From assembly GCA_039944855.1 (NCBI GenBank), contig JBDUXZ010000037.1, positions 1 through 64,000 of the forward strand: 64,000 bases of DNA. The letters run 5' to 3'. Below the pieces are notes generated by a model, which did no database searches, had not been told where the DNA came from, and was given only the letters and a program-made list of their open reading frames with translations. This DNA is from Rhodothermales bacterium (GTDB taxonomy: Bacteria > Bacteroidota > Rhodothermia > Rhodothermales > JANQRZ01). The position numbers were made by a program, and so were the translations under genes. Below, piece by piece: positions 7,195 to 15,508 of the stretch (its first letter is position 1; every line of letters starts with the position of its first letter).

Positions 7195-8924
7195 CAGGAG
7201 GGGTCGAGCGTCGGCATGGTGCCGAGCGGGGCGCCGTCCGTCGGGAACGCGACGCTGCGCTGCTCGACGGCTTTGGCGATGCGCTTGGCGAAGTAGTAGA
7301 CCCGCTTGAGGTACTCGATCAGCTCGGACTCGAAGCGGTAGAGGCTGAGCCGGTCGGGGTCGTCGGCCGTCAGGCGGTGGGCGAGGTGGGACTCGGCTTC
7401 GTCGGCGAGCCGCTGGATCTCGGACTTGGCGTCGATCACCTCCGCGGCCATCGCCGGGCTGTCAGCATCGAGCGCTTGGAAGGCGAGCTGGACGGTCCAG
7501 CACACCCGCTCGTGGAGGGCTTCGAGCCGCTCGCGCGTGCCCTCGCTGACGGTCATCCCCACCCCGAGTCGTTCGAGCCCAGCCCGCACGAGGTTCGTCT
7601 CGACGAGGTCGCCGATGTTCTCCATGTTGTTGGCCGCTTCGAGGTAGTCGAAGTGCTGCTCGGTCTGGGCGCGGTCGAGGTTCTCCTGCGCGAGTTTGCC
7701 GAGGTAGCCCACGACGGCCTCGTGGAGCCTGTCCACCTCATCGTCGAGCCGTTCGAGCGCCCTCAGCTCTTCTAGTTCGCCGTCGAGCGCGACGGGGAGG
7801 GCCTCGCGAACCATCGCATACGCCCGCTCGCCGATCCGGCGGAGCTCCATCCGCACCCGGTCGAGCGCGAGCGCGGGCGTGTCGAAGAGGATCGGGTCGA
7901 GGTAGCGCGGCTGCACGACGGCGCCGTCGGCCTCGGACCGCTCCGGGACGAGGCGCCGCACCAGCCACGCGAAGGCCCCCGTGAAGGGCAGGAAGAGCAG
8001 CGTGTTGGCGACGTTGAAGAGCGTGTGCGCGTTCGCGATCTGGCGCGGCGCCTCGGCGGCCAGCCGCGCCGCCCCCACCAGCTCCGGGTGACTCGGCGAG
8101 ATGGCGCGCACGACCTCGGCGAGTTGGACCACGAGCCCGAACCAGATCACTACGCCGACCACCTTGAACACGACGTGGGCGACGGCGGCGCGCACGGCCT
8201 CGCGCGGCTTCCCGATCGCCGCCAGCATGGCCGTGGCGCACGTCCCAATATTCGCCCCGAAGACGAGGGCGATCCCCGCCTCGAGCGAGAGGAAGCCCTG
8301 GCTCGCGAGGACGATCACGACGCCCATCGTGGCCGACGACGACTGGATCACGGCGGTGAACACGGTGCCGATGAGGATCCCCACGACCACGTTATCCATC
8401 TGCTGCATCAGCGCCATGAACGGCGCGTAGCTGCGCAGCGGGTGCGTGGCCTCGCTCATCAGCTCCATCCCGAAGAAGATCAGCCCCAGCCCCAGCACCA
8501 TCGTGCCGTACTGCCGGACGCGGTCCCGCTTCGAGACGAACTGCATCACGAACCCGACGGCGACGAGCACGAGCGCGTACTGCGTCACCTTGAAAGCCAC
8601 GATCTGCGCCGTGAGCGTCGTCCCGATGCCAGCCCCGAGGATCACGCCGATCGACTGCGGCAGCGTCATCAGCCCCGCCGAGATGAACCCGACGACGAGC
8701 ACCGTCGTCACCGACGACGACTGGATCACGGCCGTGACGAGCGCGCCGGCGAGCACCCCCGTGAAGCGGTTCTTCGTCAGCCGGGCCAGCAGCGTCTTCA
8801 TGCCGCCGCCCGCGACCTGCTTGAGGGCGTCGGTCATCTGCTCCATCCCGAAGAGGAACAGAGCGAGGCCGCCTGCGAGGCCGATCACGATCGGCCCAGC
8901 GTTGATGGCATGGGTGGGATCCAT
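7194..8924 (-). CDS. Na+/phosphate cotransporter family protein with PhoU-like C-terminal domain
   Basis: This 576-residue protein is of the NptA/PNaS type. The N-terminal ~330 residues contain several hydrophobic segments and the two inverted repeats typical of the family, each with the TAVIQSSS motif followed by a GANIGT/GAGIGTT motif. The C-terminal ~220 residues are helical and PhoU-like (LERLDDEVDRLHEAVVGYLGKLAQENL). It probably moves phosphate across the cytoplasmic membrane with Na+. Coupling to two PPK2 genes suggests that phosphate uptake or export is linked to polyphosphate turnover. Confidence 0.93.
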   Translation of the reverse strand: MDPTHAINAGPIVIGLAGGLALFLFGMEQMTDALKQVAGGGMKTLLARLTKNRFTGVLAGALVTAVIQSSSVTTVLVVGFISAGLMTLPQSIGVILGAGIGTTLTAQIVAFKVTQYALVLVAVGFVMQFVSKRDRVRQYGTMVLGLGLIFFGMELMSEATHPLRSYAPFMALMQQMDNVVVGILIGTVFTAVIQSSSATMGVVIVLASQGFLSLEAGIALVFGANIGTCATAMLAAIGKPREAVRAAVAHVVFKVVGVVIWFGLVVQLAEVVRAISPSHPELVGAARLAAEAPRQIANAHTLFNVANTLLFLPFTGAFAWLVRRLVPERSEADGAVVQPRYLDPILFDTPALALDRVRMELRRIGERAYAMVREALPVALDGELEELRALERLDDEVDRLHEAVVGYLGKLAQENLDRAQTEQHFDYLEAANNMENIGDLVETNLVRAGLERLGVGMTVSEGTRERLEALHERVCWTVQLAFQALDADSPAMAAEVIDAKSEIQRLADEAESHLAHRLTADDPDRLSLYRFESELIEYLKRVYYFAKRIAKAVEQRSVAFPTDGAPLGTMPTLDPS

Positions 8925-9053
8925 GCGCGCGTGGAAAGATGCGTACGTGGGAGGAGTCCGCTGCGCCCGTCGCGGCGGAGATCACGAGGGTACGGCGGAA
9001 CCCGGTTTCCTACAACCCCTGTGGCAAATCGGAACGCGGCGGACGAGCCCGCC

Positions 9054-9659
9054 TCAGCGCGCGACGTCGCGGCGGATCTCCGTCACGAACTGCTCGTCGC
9101 CGCGGCGGGCGGTGACGGCGAAGTCCCACAGCCCGTCGGCGTTGAGAGGCACGAACTGGCGGTAGACGCCGGGCGCGTCGGACGAAGCGAGCGGGATCCG
9201 AGCGACGGTGGCGGCGGACTGCGGACGGCTTACGCGGAGCAGCCCGTTCAGCCCCTCGACCGGTGCGCCCTCGCGGTCCCGCACCACCACGTCGACGGCG
9301 CAGAGCCCGCCCTCGCACGCGCCGACCTCGACGCCCGCGCTCCAGCCGAGCGCGTTGCTCGCCGCCTGCGCCGCCTGCTCGTCGTCGAACGCGATGGCGG
9401 AGTCGTAATACGCCTCGACGACTTGGGCACCCCCGTCAGACTGGGCGGCGAAGAAGGCTTGAAAGGCGGCGAAGATCGACAGGAGCAGGAGCGCGATGAC
9501 GAAGCCGGGCCACGCGATGTGCGACGGGATGAGCGGCGGCTTGCGCGGCGGCGCGACCTCGTCGGCGGCGGCATGGCCGTCGCCGGCGAACGGGCCGGAT
9601 TCGGGAAGCGGGGTTGGGGTCACGGGAGCGGGGGCTTGGCGGGAAGGAGGCGGAGGCAT
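9054..9659 (-). CDS. ccoH: CcoH/FixH-like cbb3 oxidase assembly protein
   Basis: This encodes 201 residues starting MPPPPSRQ at 9659. After a ~50-residue Pro-rich cytoplasmic lead there is one membrane helix (WPGFVIALLLLSIFAAFQAFF). A periplasmic beta-rich FixH-type domain follows, with VVEAYYDSAIAFD near the helix and PGVYRQFVPLNADGLWDF near the end. CcoH is needed for stable cbb3 assembly. It begins 7 bp after the ccoG stop, so the two are co-transcribed. The sequence is divergent from proteobacterial FixH, and the call rests partly on position. Confidence 0.85.
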   Translation of the reverse strand: MPPPPSRQAPAPVTPTPLPESGPFAGDGHAAADEVAPPRKPPLIPSHIAWPGFVIALLLLSIFAAFQAFFAAQSDGGAQVVEAYYDSAIAFDDEQAAQAASNALGWSAGVEVGACEGGLCAVDVVVRDREGAPVEGLNGLLRVSRPQSAATVARIPLASSDAPGVYRQFVPLNADGLWDFAVTARRGDEQFVTEIRRDVAR

Positions 9660-9666
9660 GCCGGTG

Positions 9667-11118
9667 TTACTGCGACGGGCCGAGGAGGGGGAACGGGACG
9701 ATTTGCTCCGAGCCGTCGCTGAAGACGATGCGGAAGACGGCGTCACGGCGGTCGGCCCCGGCGAAGAGCGCGCGCGGGACGACGACGAACGCCTCGACCC
9801 GCTTCATCTCCGCCGACGCGAGCGGCACCGGCTGCACGCCGACGATCTTCACCTCGGCCTCGGCCGGCTCGACGGCTTCGATCTCGAACGTCGCCGCCGA
9901 CGGCGTCTGGTTACGGACGCGGAAGCGGAGCCGGTTCGCGACGGTCCCGTCGGGCAGTTCGACGAACGGCTCGCCGACGGCGCGGCCCACGTTCACGTCG
10001 AACGCCCCGCGCGAGACCACGCCAACGCCGAGCATCGTCATCACCGTGAGAAAGAGGCCGGCGTAGATCACCGTGCGCGGCCGGAGGATGCGCGTCTTCA
10101 GCCCCTCCAGTTCGTGCTCCGACGTGTAGCGGATGAGCCCCGGCGGCTTGCCGATGTTCAGCATGATCTCGTCGCAGGCGTCGATGCACTGCGTGCAGGC
10201 GATGCACTCCATCTGGAGCCCGTCGCGGATGTCGATGCCGGTGGGGCAGGTGCGGACGCACGCGAAGCAGTCGATGCAGTCGCCCTGTTTGGGGATCAGC
10301 CCGGCCTCCTCCTGCTCGATCTTCTTCTTCGAGCGGCGGGCGCGCGGCTCGCCCCGGCGCGGGTCGTAGGACACGATCATCGAGTCCTCGTCCACGAGCA
10401 CCGATTGGATGCGGGCGTAGGGGCACGCGATCGTGCACATCTGCTCGCGGAAGTAGCCGAAGTCGTAGAGCACGAGCGCCGTCGTGACGGCCATCAGCAC
10501 GAAGAAGCCCCAGTGCTCCGTCGGCGGCCCCGTCATCCACTCGATGAGCCGGTCCCACCCGACGAAGTACGACACGAAGACGTGCGCGAGGGCGAGGGAG
10601 ATCGCGAGGTAGATCCCCCACTTCGCCACCTTCCGCCACGCCTTGTCGAGCGTCCACGGCCCCTCGTCGCGCCGCTTGCGGACGTGCTCTTTCCCTTCGA
10701 TCCACCGCTCGATCGGGCGGAAGACGAACTCGAGGTAGACCGTCTGCGGGCAGCCCCACCCGCACCACACGCGGCCGAGGAGCGCCGTGAGGAGGATGAC
10801 GAAGACGAGCGCGCTGAGCCCGAGGAGCAGGAGGAGGAACGTGTCCGTCGGGTAGAACGTGATGCCGAAGAGTGCGAACTCGCGGTGGATGAAGTCGAGA
10901 AGGATCGCCGGCCGGCCGTTGATGCGGAGGATGGGGAGCGCGACGAAGAGCACGATCAGCCCCCACCCCATCACGAGGCGTTGCCGGTAGAACGGGCCCT
11001 TGCTCAGCGTCGGGTAGATCCACTTCCGGTTGCCCTCCAGGTCGAGCGTGGAGAGCACCGCGTCGGGCGATTCGAGGATGTCGACGCTGTCGGCGTCGAT
11101 GAACGAGCGTGCGGCCAT
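9667..11118 (-). CDS. ccoG: cbb3 oxidase accessory protein CcoG (ferredoxin-like)
   Basis: This 483-residue membrane iron-sulfur protein starts MAARSFIDADS at 11118. It has the CcoG hallmark GRPAILLDF, several membrane helices, GRVWCGWGCPQTVYLE, and two ferredoxin motifs (CIDCFACVRTCPTGID and CIACTQCIDACDEIM). It ends with the Ig-like IG-FixG domain (about 370-483). CcoG reduces or handles copper for the CuB centre of cbb3 oxidase. It follows ccoP after a 152-bp gap and is followed directly by ccoH. Confidence 0.97.
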   Translation of the reverse strand: MAARSFIDADSVDILESPDAVLSTLDLEGNRKWIYPTLSKGPFYRQRLVMGWGLIVLFVALPILRINGRPAILLDFIHREFALFGITFYPTDTFLLLLLGLSALVFVILLTALLGRVWCGWGCPQTVYLEFVFRPIERWIEGKEHVRKRRDEGPWTLDKAWRKVAKWGIYLAISLALAHVFVSYFVGWDRLIEWMTGPPTEHWGFFVLMAVTTALVLYDFGYFREQMCTIACPYARIQSVLVDEDSMIVSYDPRRGEPRARRSKKKIEQEEAGLIPKQGDCIDCFACVRTCPTGIDIRDGLQMECIACTQCIDACDEIMLNIGKPPGLIRYTSEHELEGLKTRILRPRTVIYAGLFLTVMTMLGVGVVSRGAFDVNVGRAVGEPFVELPDGTVANRLRFRVRNQTPSAATFEIEAVEPAEAEVKIVGVQPVPLASAEMKRVEAFVVVPRALFAGADRRDAVFRIVFSDGSEQIVPFPLLGPSQ

Positions 11119-11270
11119 GGGGGCGGGCGTTTGGGAGAGACGACCCAAGATCGCGCGGCCCCGTGCTCGCCGCCGCCGTCCGACGCCACGGCCTGCCGCA
11201 AGGCGGCCCCGTCCCCCACCGTGGGGGGATTCCTTACACGCTGCGCTGTCGCCCCGGCGCTAGCCAGGCG

Positions 11271-11909
11271 CTAGGCCCCTTCGTAGGGGTCGAGCTCGCC
11301 CTCCGGCTCTTTGGCGCCGGCGGGGTCGGTGTCGTCGATGGAGCGGATGAAGGCGAGGAGCTCGGCGCGCTCTTCGGCGGAGAGCACGTTCTCCCACGGC
11401 GGCATCCCCTTCGCCGGCACGCCGACGGCGAGGATCTCCCAGATCGCCTCGTTCGAACTGCCGTGGACCCAGTAATCGTCGGTGAGGTTGGGGCCGATGA
11501 GGCCCTGCCCCTCGTTGCCGTGGCAGGAGGCACACGTCGCCGCGTAGACCTCGGCGCCGGCCGCAGCCATCTCGGCGTCGCTCGCATAACGCATGAGGGC
11601 GCGCTCGTCGGTCTCGAAGGCGGGGCCGCTCGCGGCGTACGCATCGCGCATCTCCACGAGCTCGGCCTGCGCCTCGGCGAGGTCGTCCTCGTAGGTGTCG
11701 ACGAAGCCGAAGACCTCGATGCCGAGGAAGTACACCACGCCAAAGACGACGGTGATGACGAAGAGCCAGACCCACCAACCGGGCATCGGGTTGTCGTACT
11801 CGCGGATGCCGTCGTACTTGTGGCCGGGGATGACTTCGTCGGCGGCGCCGCCGACGAGGAGGGAGCCGGACTCGGGCGCTTTGGGAGACTCGGGAGGGGG
11901 CTGGCTCAT
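11271..11909 (-). CDS. ccoP: cbb3 oxidase subunit CcoP, monoheme form
   Basis: This 212-residue protein is the membrane-anchored cytochrome c subunit of cbb3 oxidase. The N-terminal part has HKYDGIREYDNPMPGWW, the signature of CcoP, and one membrane helix (about 44-66). It carries a single heme c site, CASCH at 126-130, with a downstream axial Met in KGMPPW. Canonical CcoP is about 300 residues with two CxxCH sites, and the second cytochrome domain is absent here. It starts 1 base after the ccoQ stop. Confidence 0.95.
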   Translation of the reverse strand: MSQPPPESPKAPESGSLLVGGAADEVIPGHKYDGIREYDNPMPGWWVWLFVITVVFGVVYFLGIEVFGFVDTYEDDLAEAQAELVEMRDAYAASGPAFETDERALMRYASDAEMAAAGAEVYAATCASCHGNEGQGLIGPNLTDDYWVHGSSNEAIWEILAVGVPAKGMPPWENVLSAEERAELLAFIRSIDDTDPAGAKEPEGELDPYEGA

Positions 11910-11910
11910 G

Positions 11911-12111
11911 TCAGGGGCGGTTGCCGTTGTCGGAGGACGCGCGCGGGAGTTCGGGCGCGTCGTCGAGGGGGAGGTTCTTGTCGTACTCGCGCTTCCGCTT
12001 CGAGAGCGTGAAGGCGTAGATCACCATGAGCACGAAGGCGACGAGGAAGGCGATGAGCCCGATCTGGGCGAGGATGCCGGTCTCCATCGCGCGGACCACT
12101 TCTTTCATCAT
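11911..12111 (-). CDS. ccoQ: cbb3 oxidase subunit CcoQ
   Basis: This encodes 66 residues starting MMKEVVRAMETG. It has one membrane helix (LIAFLVAFVLMVIYAFTL) followed by SKRKREYDKNLPLDD, a typical CcoQ tail. Its ATG overlaps the ccoO stop by 4 bp (ATGA, 12108-12111), so translation is coupled. CcoQ stabilises the CcoP-CcoNO complex. Confidence 0.92.
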   Translation of the reverse strand: MMKEVVRAMETGILAQIGLIAFLVAFVLMVIYAFTLSKRKREYDKNLPLDDAPELPRASSDNGNRP

Positions 12112-13001
12112 GGCTGGTCGGGGGCTTGAATTCCGTCGTCTGCGGGATCGTCTACGACGGTGCCGTCTTCGCTCCGGTCGAGGTCCACGTCGTCGGGCTC
12201 GGTGCCCGGCGGGAGGTCTTCGACTTCGAGGTCGGTGCCGGGGAGGTCGCCGGGCTGTTCGTCCTGCATGGTTTCGATGATCTCCTCGCGCTCGTGCTCT
12301 TCGAGGTCGTCCTCGGCGGGGGCCGCTCCGAGGAAGGTGCCGAGGCGCTGGAGGTAGGCCACGACGGCGGCGATCTCCTTGTCTTCGAGCCCGGCCGGCC
12401 CGCCCTGCTCCACGACGGAGGCGGCGACGGCGGCGGCCTGCGCGCGGGCGAGGGCGACGGCGTTCTCGACCTCCTCGTCGGAGTACGGCACGCCGACGGT
12501 GCGGAGCGCGCGGAGCTTGCCGGGGATGTCGTCGAAGTCGAGTTCGTGCGAGAGCAGCCACGGGTACGGCGGCATGATCGAGCGCGGGGACGTGGAGCGC
12601 GGGTTCTCCATGTGACGCACGTGCCACAAGTCGGGGTACTTCCCACCGACGCGGGCGAGGTCCGGCCCGGTCCGCTTCGAGCCCCAGAGGAACGGGCTCT
12701 CGTAAACGGTCTCGCCGGGCTTCGAGTAGTCGCCGTAGCGCTCGATCTCGTGGCGGAACGGGCGGACCATCTGGCTGTGGCAGCCGACGCAGCCCTCGCG
12801 GATGTAGAGGTCGCGGCCGGCGACTTCGAGCGGCGTGAACGGCTCGACCGTCGCGATGTCCTCCACCTGGTCGTCGACGAGCACGAGCGGGAGGAACTCG
12901 ACGACGCCGCCGACGAGCACGGCGACCGTGGTGAGGGCGGTGAAGACGAGGGGCCACCCTTCGAGCCGGCGGTGGAAGCCGTTGGTGTCGAGGAATTTCA
13001 T
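12108..13001 (-). CDS. ccoO: cbb3 oxidase subunit CcoO (monoheme cytochrome c)
   Basis: This 297-residue protein has an N-terminal membrane helix (about 17-40) and one heme c site, CVGCH at 71-75, inside the conserved REGCVGCHSQMVRPF block. Other conserved blocks are WGSKRTGPDLARVGGKYPD and PRSIMPPYPWLL. It carries electrons between CcoP and CcoN. The last ~65 residues form a very acidic, low-complexity tail not present in canonical CcoO, perhaps an adaptation to salt. Confidence 0.97.
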   Translation of the reverse strand: MKFLDTNGFHRRLEGWPLVFTALTTVAVLVGGVVEFLPLVLVDDQVEDIATVEPFTPLEVAGRDLYIREGCVGCHSQMVRPFRHEIERYGDYSKPGETVYESPFLWGSKRTGPDLARVGGKYPDLWHVRHMENPRSTSPRSIMPPYPWLLSHELDFDDIPGKLRALRTVGVPYSDEEVENAVALARAQAAAVAASVVEQGGPAGLEDKEIAAVVAYLQRLGTFLGAAPAEDDLEEHEREEIIETMQDEQPGDLPGTDLEVEDLPPGTEPDDVDLDRSEDGTVVDDPADDGIQAPDQP

Positions 13002-13012
13002 GGGGGATCGGG

Positions 13013-13040
13013 GTAGGGGCGCAGCATGCTGCGCCCGTAC
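13013..13040. repeat. Palindrome GTAGGGGC...GTAC in the ccoN-ccoO spacer
   Basis: The core at 13017-13036, GGGCGCAGCATGCTGCGCCC, is a perfect 20-bp palindrome, and the flanks extend it to 28 bp with one mismatch. It lies between the ccoN stop and the ccoO start, so as RNA it would form a strong intercistronic hairpin. It belongs with the related palindromes at 5688 and 14690. Confidence 0.75.
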
Positions 13041-13056
13041 GGGGAAGGCGGGAAGA

Positions 13057-14559
13057 TCAGTGGGCGGCGTCGGCGGGCTCGGCCTGGAGCGGGAGCGCGA
13101 CGGAGGGGTCGGGGAGGTCCTTCGGCGCGCGGCGGACCGTCATCCACATGTTCACCATCAGCATCATCACGCCGACGAGGTAGAGCGTCCCGCCGATGAG
13201 GCGGACCCAGTACATCGGCTTGATCTGGACGACGGTCTCCATGAAGTCGGGGTAGACGAGGCGGCCGGCTGTGTCGAACGCCCGCCACATGAGCCCCTGC
13301 GTGATGCCGGAGTTGTACATCGCGAGGACGTACATCAGAATTCCGACGGTGCCCGTCCAGAAGTGCCAGTTGGCGAGTTTCTCCGACCACAGCGGCGTCC
13401 GCCAGAGCCGGGGCAGCAGCCAGTAGATCATCCCGAACGTGAGGAACCCGTTCCAGCCGAGCGCGCCGGAGTGGACGTGCGCGATGTTCCAGTCGGTGTA
13501 GTGCGAGAGGGCGTTGACGGACTTCACCGAGAGCATCGGGCCCTCGAACGTGGACATCCCGTAGAACGTGATCCCGACAACGAACATCTTGAGCACGACC
13601 GAGTCGCGGAGCTTGTGCCACGCGCCGCGCAGCGTGAAGAGCCCGTTGATCATCCCGCCCCACGACGGCATCCAGAGCATGACGGAGAACACCATCCCGA
13701 GCGTCGCCGCCCACTCCGGCACGGCGGTGTACTGGAGGTGGTGCGGGCCGGCCCAGATGTAGATGAACACGAGCGACCAGAAGTGGATGATGCTGAGCCG
13801 GTACGAGAACACCGGCCGCTCGGCCGCCTTCGGGAGGAAGTAGTACATCAGCCCGAGGAACGGCGTCGTGAGGAAGAAGGCGACGGCGTTGTGGCCGTAC
13901 CACCACTGCACGAGCGCGTCCTGCACGCCGCGGTAGATGGGATAGCTCTTGAGGAGGTCGGCCGGGATCGCGAGGCTGTTCCCGATGTGGAGCATCGCCA
14001 CCGTGATGATGGTGGCGATGTAGAACCAGAGCGCGACGTACATGTGCTTCTCGCGGCGTCGCCACAGCGTCCCGAAGAAGTTGACGGCGAAGACGACCCA
14101 GATGAGCGTGATGGCGATGTCAATCGGCCACTCCAGCTCGGCATACTCCTTCGACGTCGTATAGCCGAGGGGGAGCGTGATGGCGGCGCTGACGATGATG
14201 GCCTGCCAGCCCCAGAAGTGCACCTTGCTCATCACGTCGTTGAACATCCGCGCCTTGCACAGCCGCTGTGTCGAGTAGTAGATCGCGGCGAAGATGGCGT
14301 TTCCGGCAAACGCGAAGATCACCGCGTTCGTGTGGAGCGGGCGGAGCCGCCCGAACGAGAGGTACTCGCCGAGGTTGGCCTCGGGGAACGGGAGCTGCAG
14401 CGCGATCAGCGCGCCGACGAGCATCCCGATGAAGCCCCACAGCACGGTGGCGTACACGAACATCCGCACGATGGCGTCGTCGTACGAGAAGACCTCGAAG
14501 CGCGAGCGGTCGCTGCGGAGGAGGGCCGCTTGGGCGGTCGAGGAGGGAGGGATAGCCAT
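13057..14559 (-). CDS. ccoN: cbb3 cytochrome c oxidase catalytic subunit CcoN
   Basis: This 500-residue protein starts MAIPPSSTAQ at 14559. It is a heme-copper oxidase subunit I of C type with about 12 membrane helices. It reduces O2 to water and pumps protons at high oxygen affinity. Visible signatures are HTNAVIFAFAGNAIFA (heme ligand helix), QWWYGHNAVAFFLT and WAGPHHLQYT (CuB histidines), and HVHSGALGWNG (heme b3 region). It is the first gene of ccoNOQPGH. No FNR or FixK box is obvious upstream. Confidence 0.98.
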   Translation of the reverse strand: MAIPPSSTAQAALLRSDRSRFEVFSYDDAIVRMFVYATVLWGFIGMLVGALIALQLPFPEANLGEYLSFGRLRPLHTNAVIFAFAGNAIFAAIYYSTQRLCKARMFNDVMSKVHFWGWQAIIVSAAITLPLGYTTSKEYAELEWPIDIAITLIWVVFAVNFFGTLWRRREKHMYVALWFYIATIITVAMLHIGNSLAIPADLLKSYPIYRGVQDALVQWWYGHNAVAFFLTTPFLGLMYYFLPKAAERPVFSYRLSIIHFWSLVFIYIWAGPHHLQYTAVPEWAATLGMVFSVMLWMPSWGGMINGLFTLRGAWHKLRDSVVLKMFVVGITFYGMSTFEGPMLSVKSVNALSHYTDWNIAHVHSGALGWNGFLTFGMIYWLLPRLWRTPLWSEKLANWHFWTGTVGILMYVLAMYNSGITQGLMWRAFDTAGRLVYPDFMETVVQIKPMYWVRLIGGTLYLVGVMMLMVNMWMTVRRAPKDLPDPSVALPLQAEPADAAH

Positions 14560-14689
14560 AGGTCGCGGAAGCAGGTGCGGAACGGGGCAGGAGCGAGGGT
14601 CGGCGTGATGCGGAAAGGACGGGGGCAAGTAACCCCGCCGCGTGGAGGCGGGCTGACGGTGCGCGGTGCGGCGCGGTGTGGGGCACCTC

Positions 14690-14718
14690 TGTAGGGGCCG
14701 GTAGGGCGTTCCCCTACA
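14690..14718. repeat. GTAGGGG...CCCCTAC inverted repeat
   Basis: TGTAGGGG (14690-14697) and CCCCTACA (14711-14718) form an 8-bp stem at the 3' end of the first universal stress gene, overlapping its stop codon. It may end that transcript. The sequence resembles the palindrome at 5688. Confidence 0.55.
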
Positions 14719-15229
14719 TCCACGCGAGCTGGATGCGCTCGCGCACGGCTTCGAGCACGCCGGTCCACGGCACCGCCTCGACGGCGAGCGGGACGACTTC
14801 GACCGGACACGGCGCCCGCGCGGCGACGGCCTCGGCCACGCTCCCGTGCAAGAGGCGCTGCACGCCCCGGCGGCCGTGCGTCCCCATCACGATGAGGTCG
14901 GCCCCGATGTCGCGGGCGCAGGCGAGGATCGACGGCGCGGGGTCGGGCGCGAGCCGCTGCTCGACGGTGAGGCGCACGTCGTCGCCCGCGTGGGCGGCGG
15001 CGAGATGCTGGAGGGCATCGCGCGCCACCGTCCGCATCCGCGCCCGCAGCGCGCGCGTCGACTCGGACTCGACGGCCTCCGGCGGGAGGTCGTGCAGGAG
15101 CGAGTCGAAGACGTGGAGGAGGTGGACGCGGGCGCCGAGCGAGCGCGCCTTCTCGACGGCGTGGTCGAGCACGGCGGCGTCCTCATCCGAGAGGTCGGTG
15201 GGGACGAGGAGTGTGGAGGGAGGCGACAT
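14714..15229 (-). CDS. Universal stress protein (UspA), single domain
   Basis: This encodes 171 residues. The N-terminal strand LLVPTDLSDED is followed by HLLHVFDS, DLIVMGTHGRRG and HGSVAEAVAARAPCPVEVV. The G-2x-G-9x-G-S/T motif (GTHGRRGVQRLLHGS) is the ATP-binding form. Single-domain Usp proteins are cytoplasmic dimers made under stress or low oxygen. It lies between the cco operon and a second Usp gene, a context also seen in microaerobic regulons. Confidence 0.93.
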   Translation of the reverse strand: MSPPSTLLVPTDLSDEDAAVLDHAVEKARSLGARVHLLHVFDSLLHDLPPEAVESESTRALRARMRTVARDALQHLAAAHAGDDVRLTVEQRLAPDPAPSILACARDIGADLIVMGTHGRRGVQRLLHGSVAEAVAARAPCPVEVVPLAVEAVPWTGVLEAVRERIQLAWM

Positions 15230-15244
15230 GGGAAGCCGTAGCGA

Positions 15245-15475
15245 TCAGGCCGGCAGGTCCGCCGAGGGCTCCCCTGCTCCCGTCGCGGTGCCCTCGTCCC
15301 CGGCCTCGTGCGCGGCAGTGCGGGAAACGCACGACCGGCAGCACGCGCCGCCCGAACTCCGGACGCACGGCCCCGCCGGGAGCGCCGAGGGGAGCAGGAA
15401 CGCGGGATCCGCCGCGCCGAGCAGCGGCAGCGTCTCCGGCGTCAAGGAGGCAGGGGGAACGAGTTCGGGAGCCAT
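15245..15475 (-). CDS. Small Cys-containing hypothetical protein
   Basis: This would encode 76 residues starting MAPELVPPASLTP. The middle has four cysteines in PCVRSSGGACCRSCVSRTAAH, a pattern that could bind metal. It fits neatly between two Usp genes (16 bp to the next, 34 bp from the previous), which supports a real gene. The composition at both ends is low complexity. No family is recognised. Confidence 0.5.
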   Translation of the reverse strand: MAPELVPPASLTPETLPLLGAADPAFLLPSALPAGPCVRSSGGACCRSCVSRTAAHEAGDEGTATGAGEPSADLPA

Positions 15476-15508
15476 AGCCGGTCGGTGAGTTGGTAGGGAA
15501 GGCAGGGT

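Noticed and set aside
11220-11240. Possible terminator CCCCCACC/GTGGGGGG before ccoG
   Set aside because: A 6-bp stem with a tiny loop and no T-run, so too weak to call a terminator between ccoP and ccoG.
14560-14713. FNR/FixK-type box upstream of ccoN
   Set aside because: No TTGAT-N4-ATCAA or similar symmetric AT-rich site was seen.
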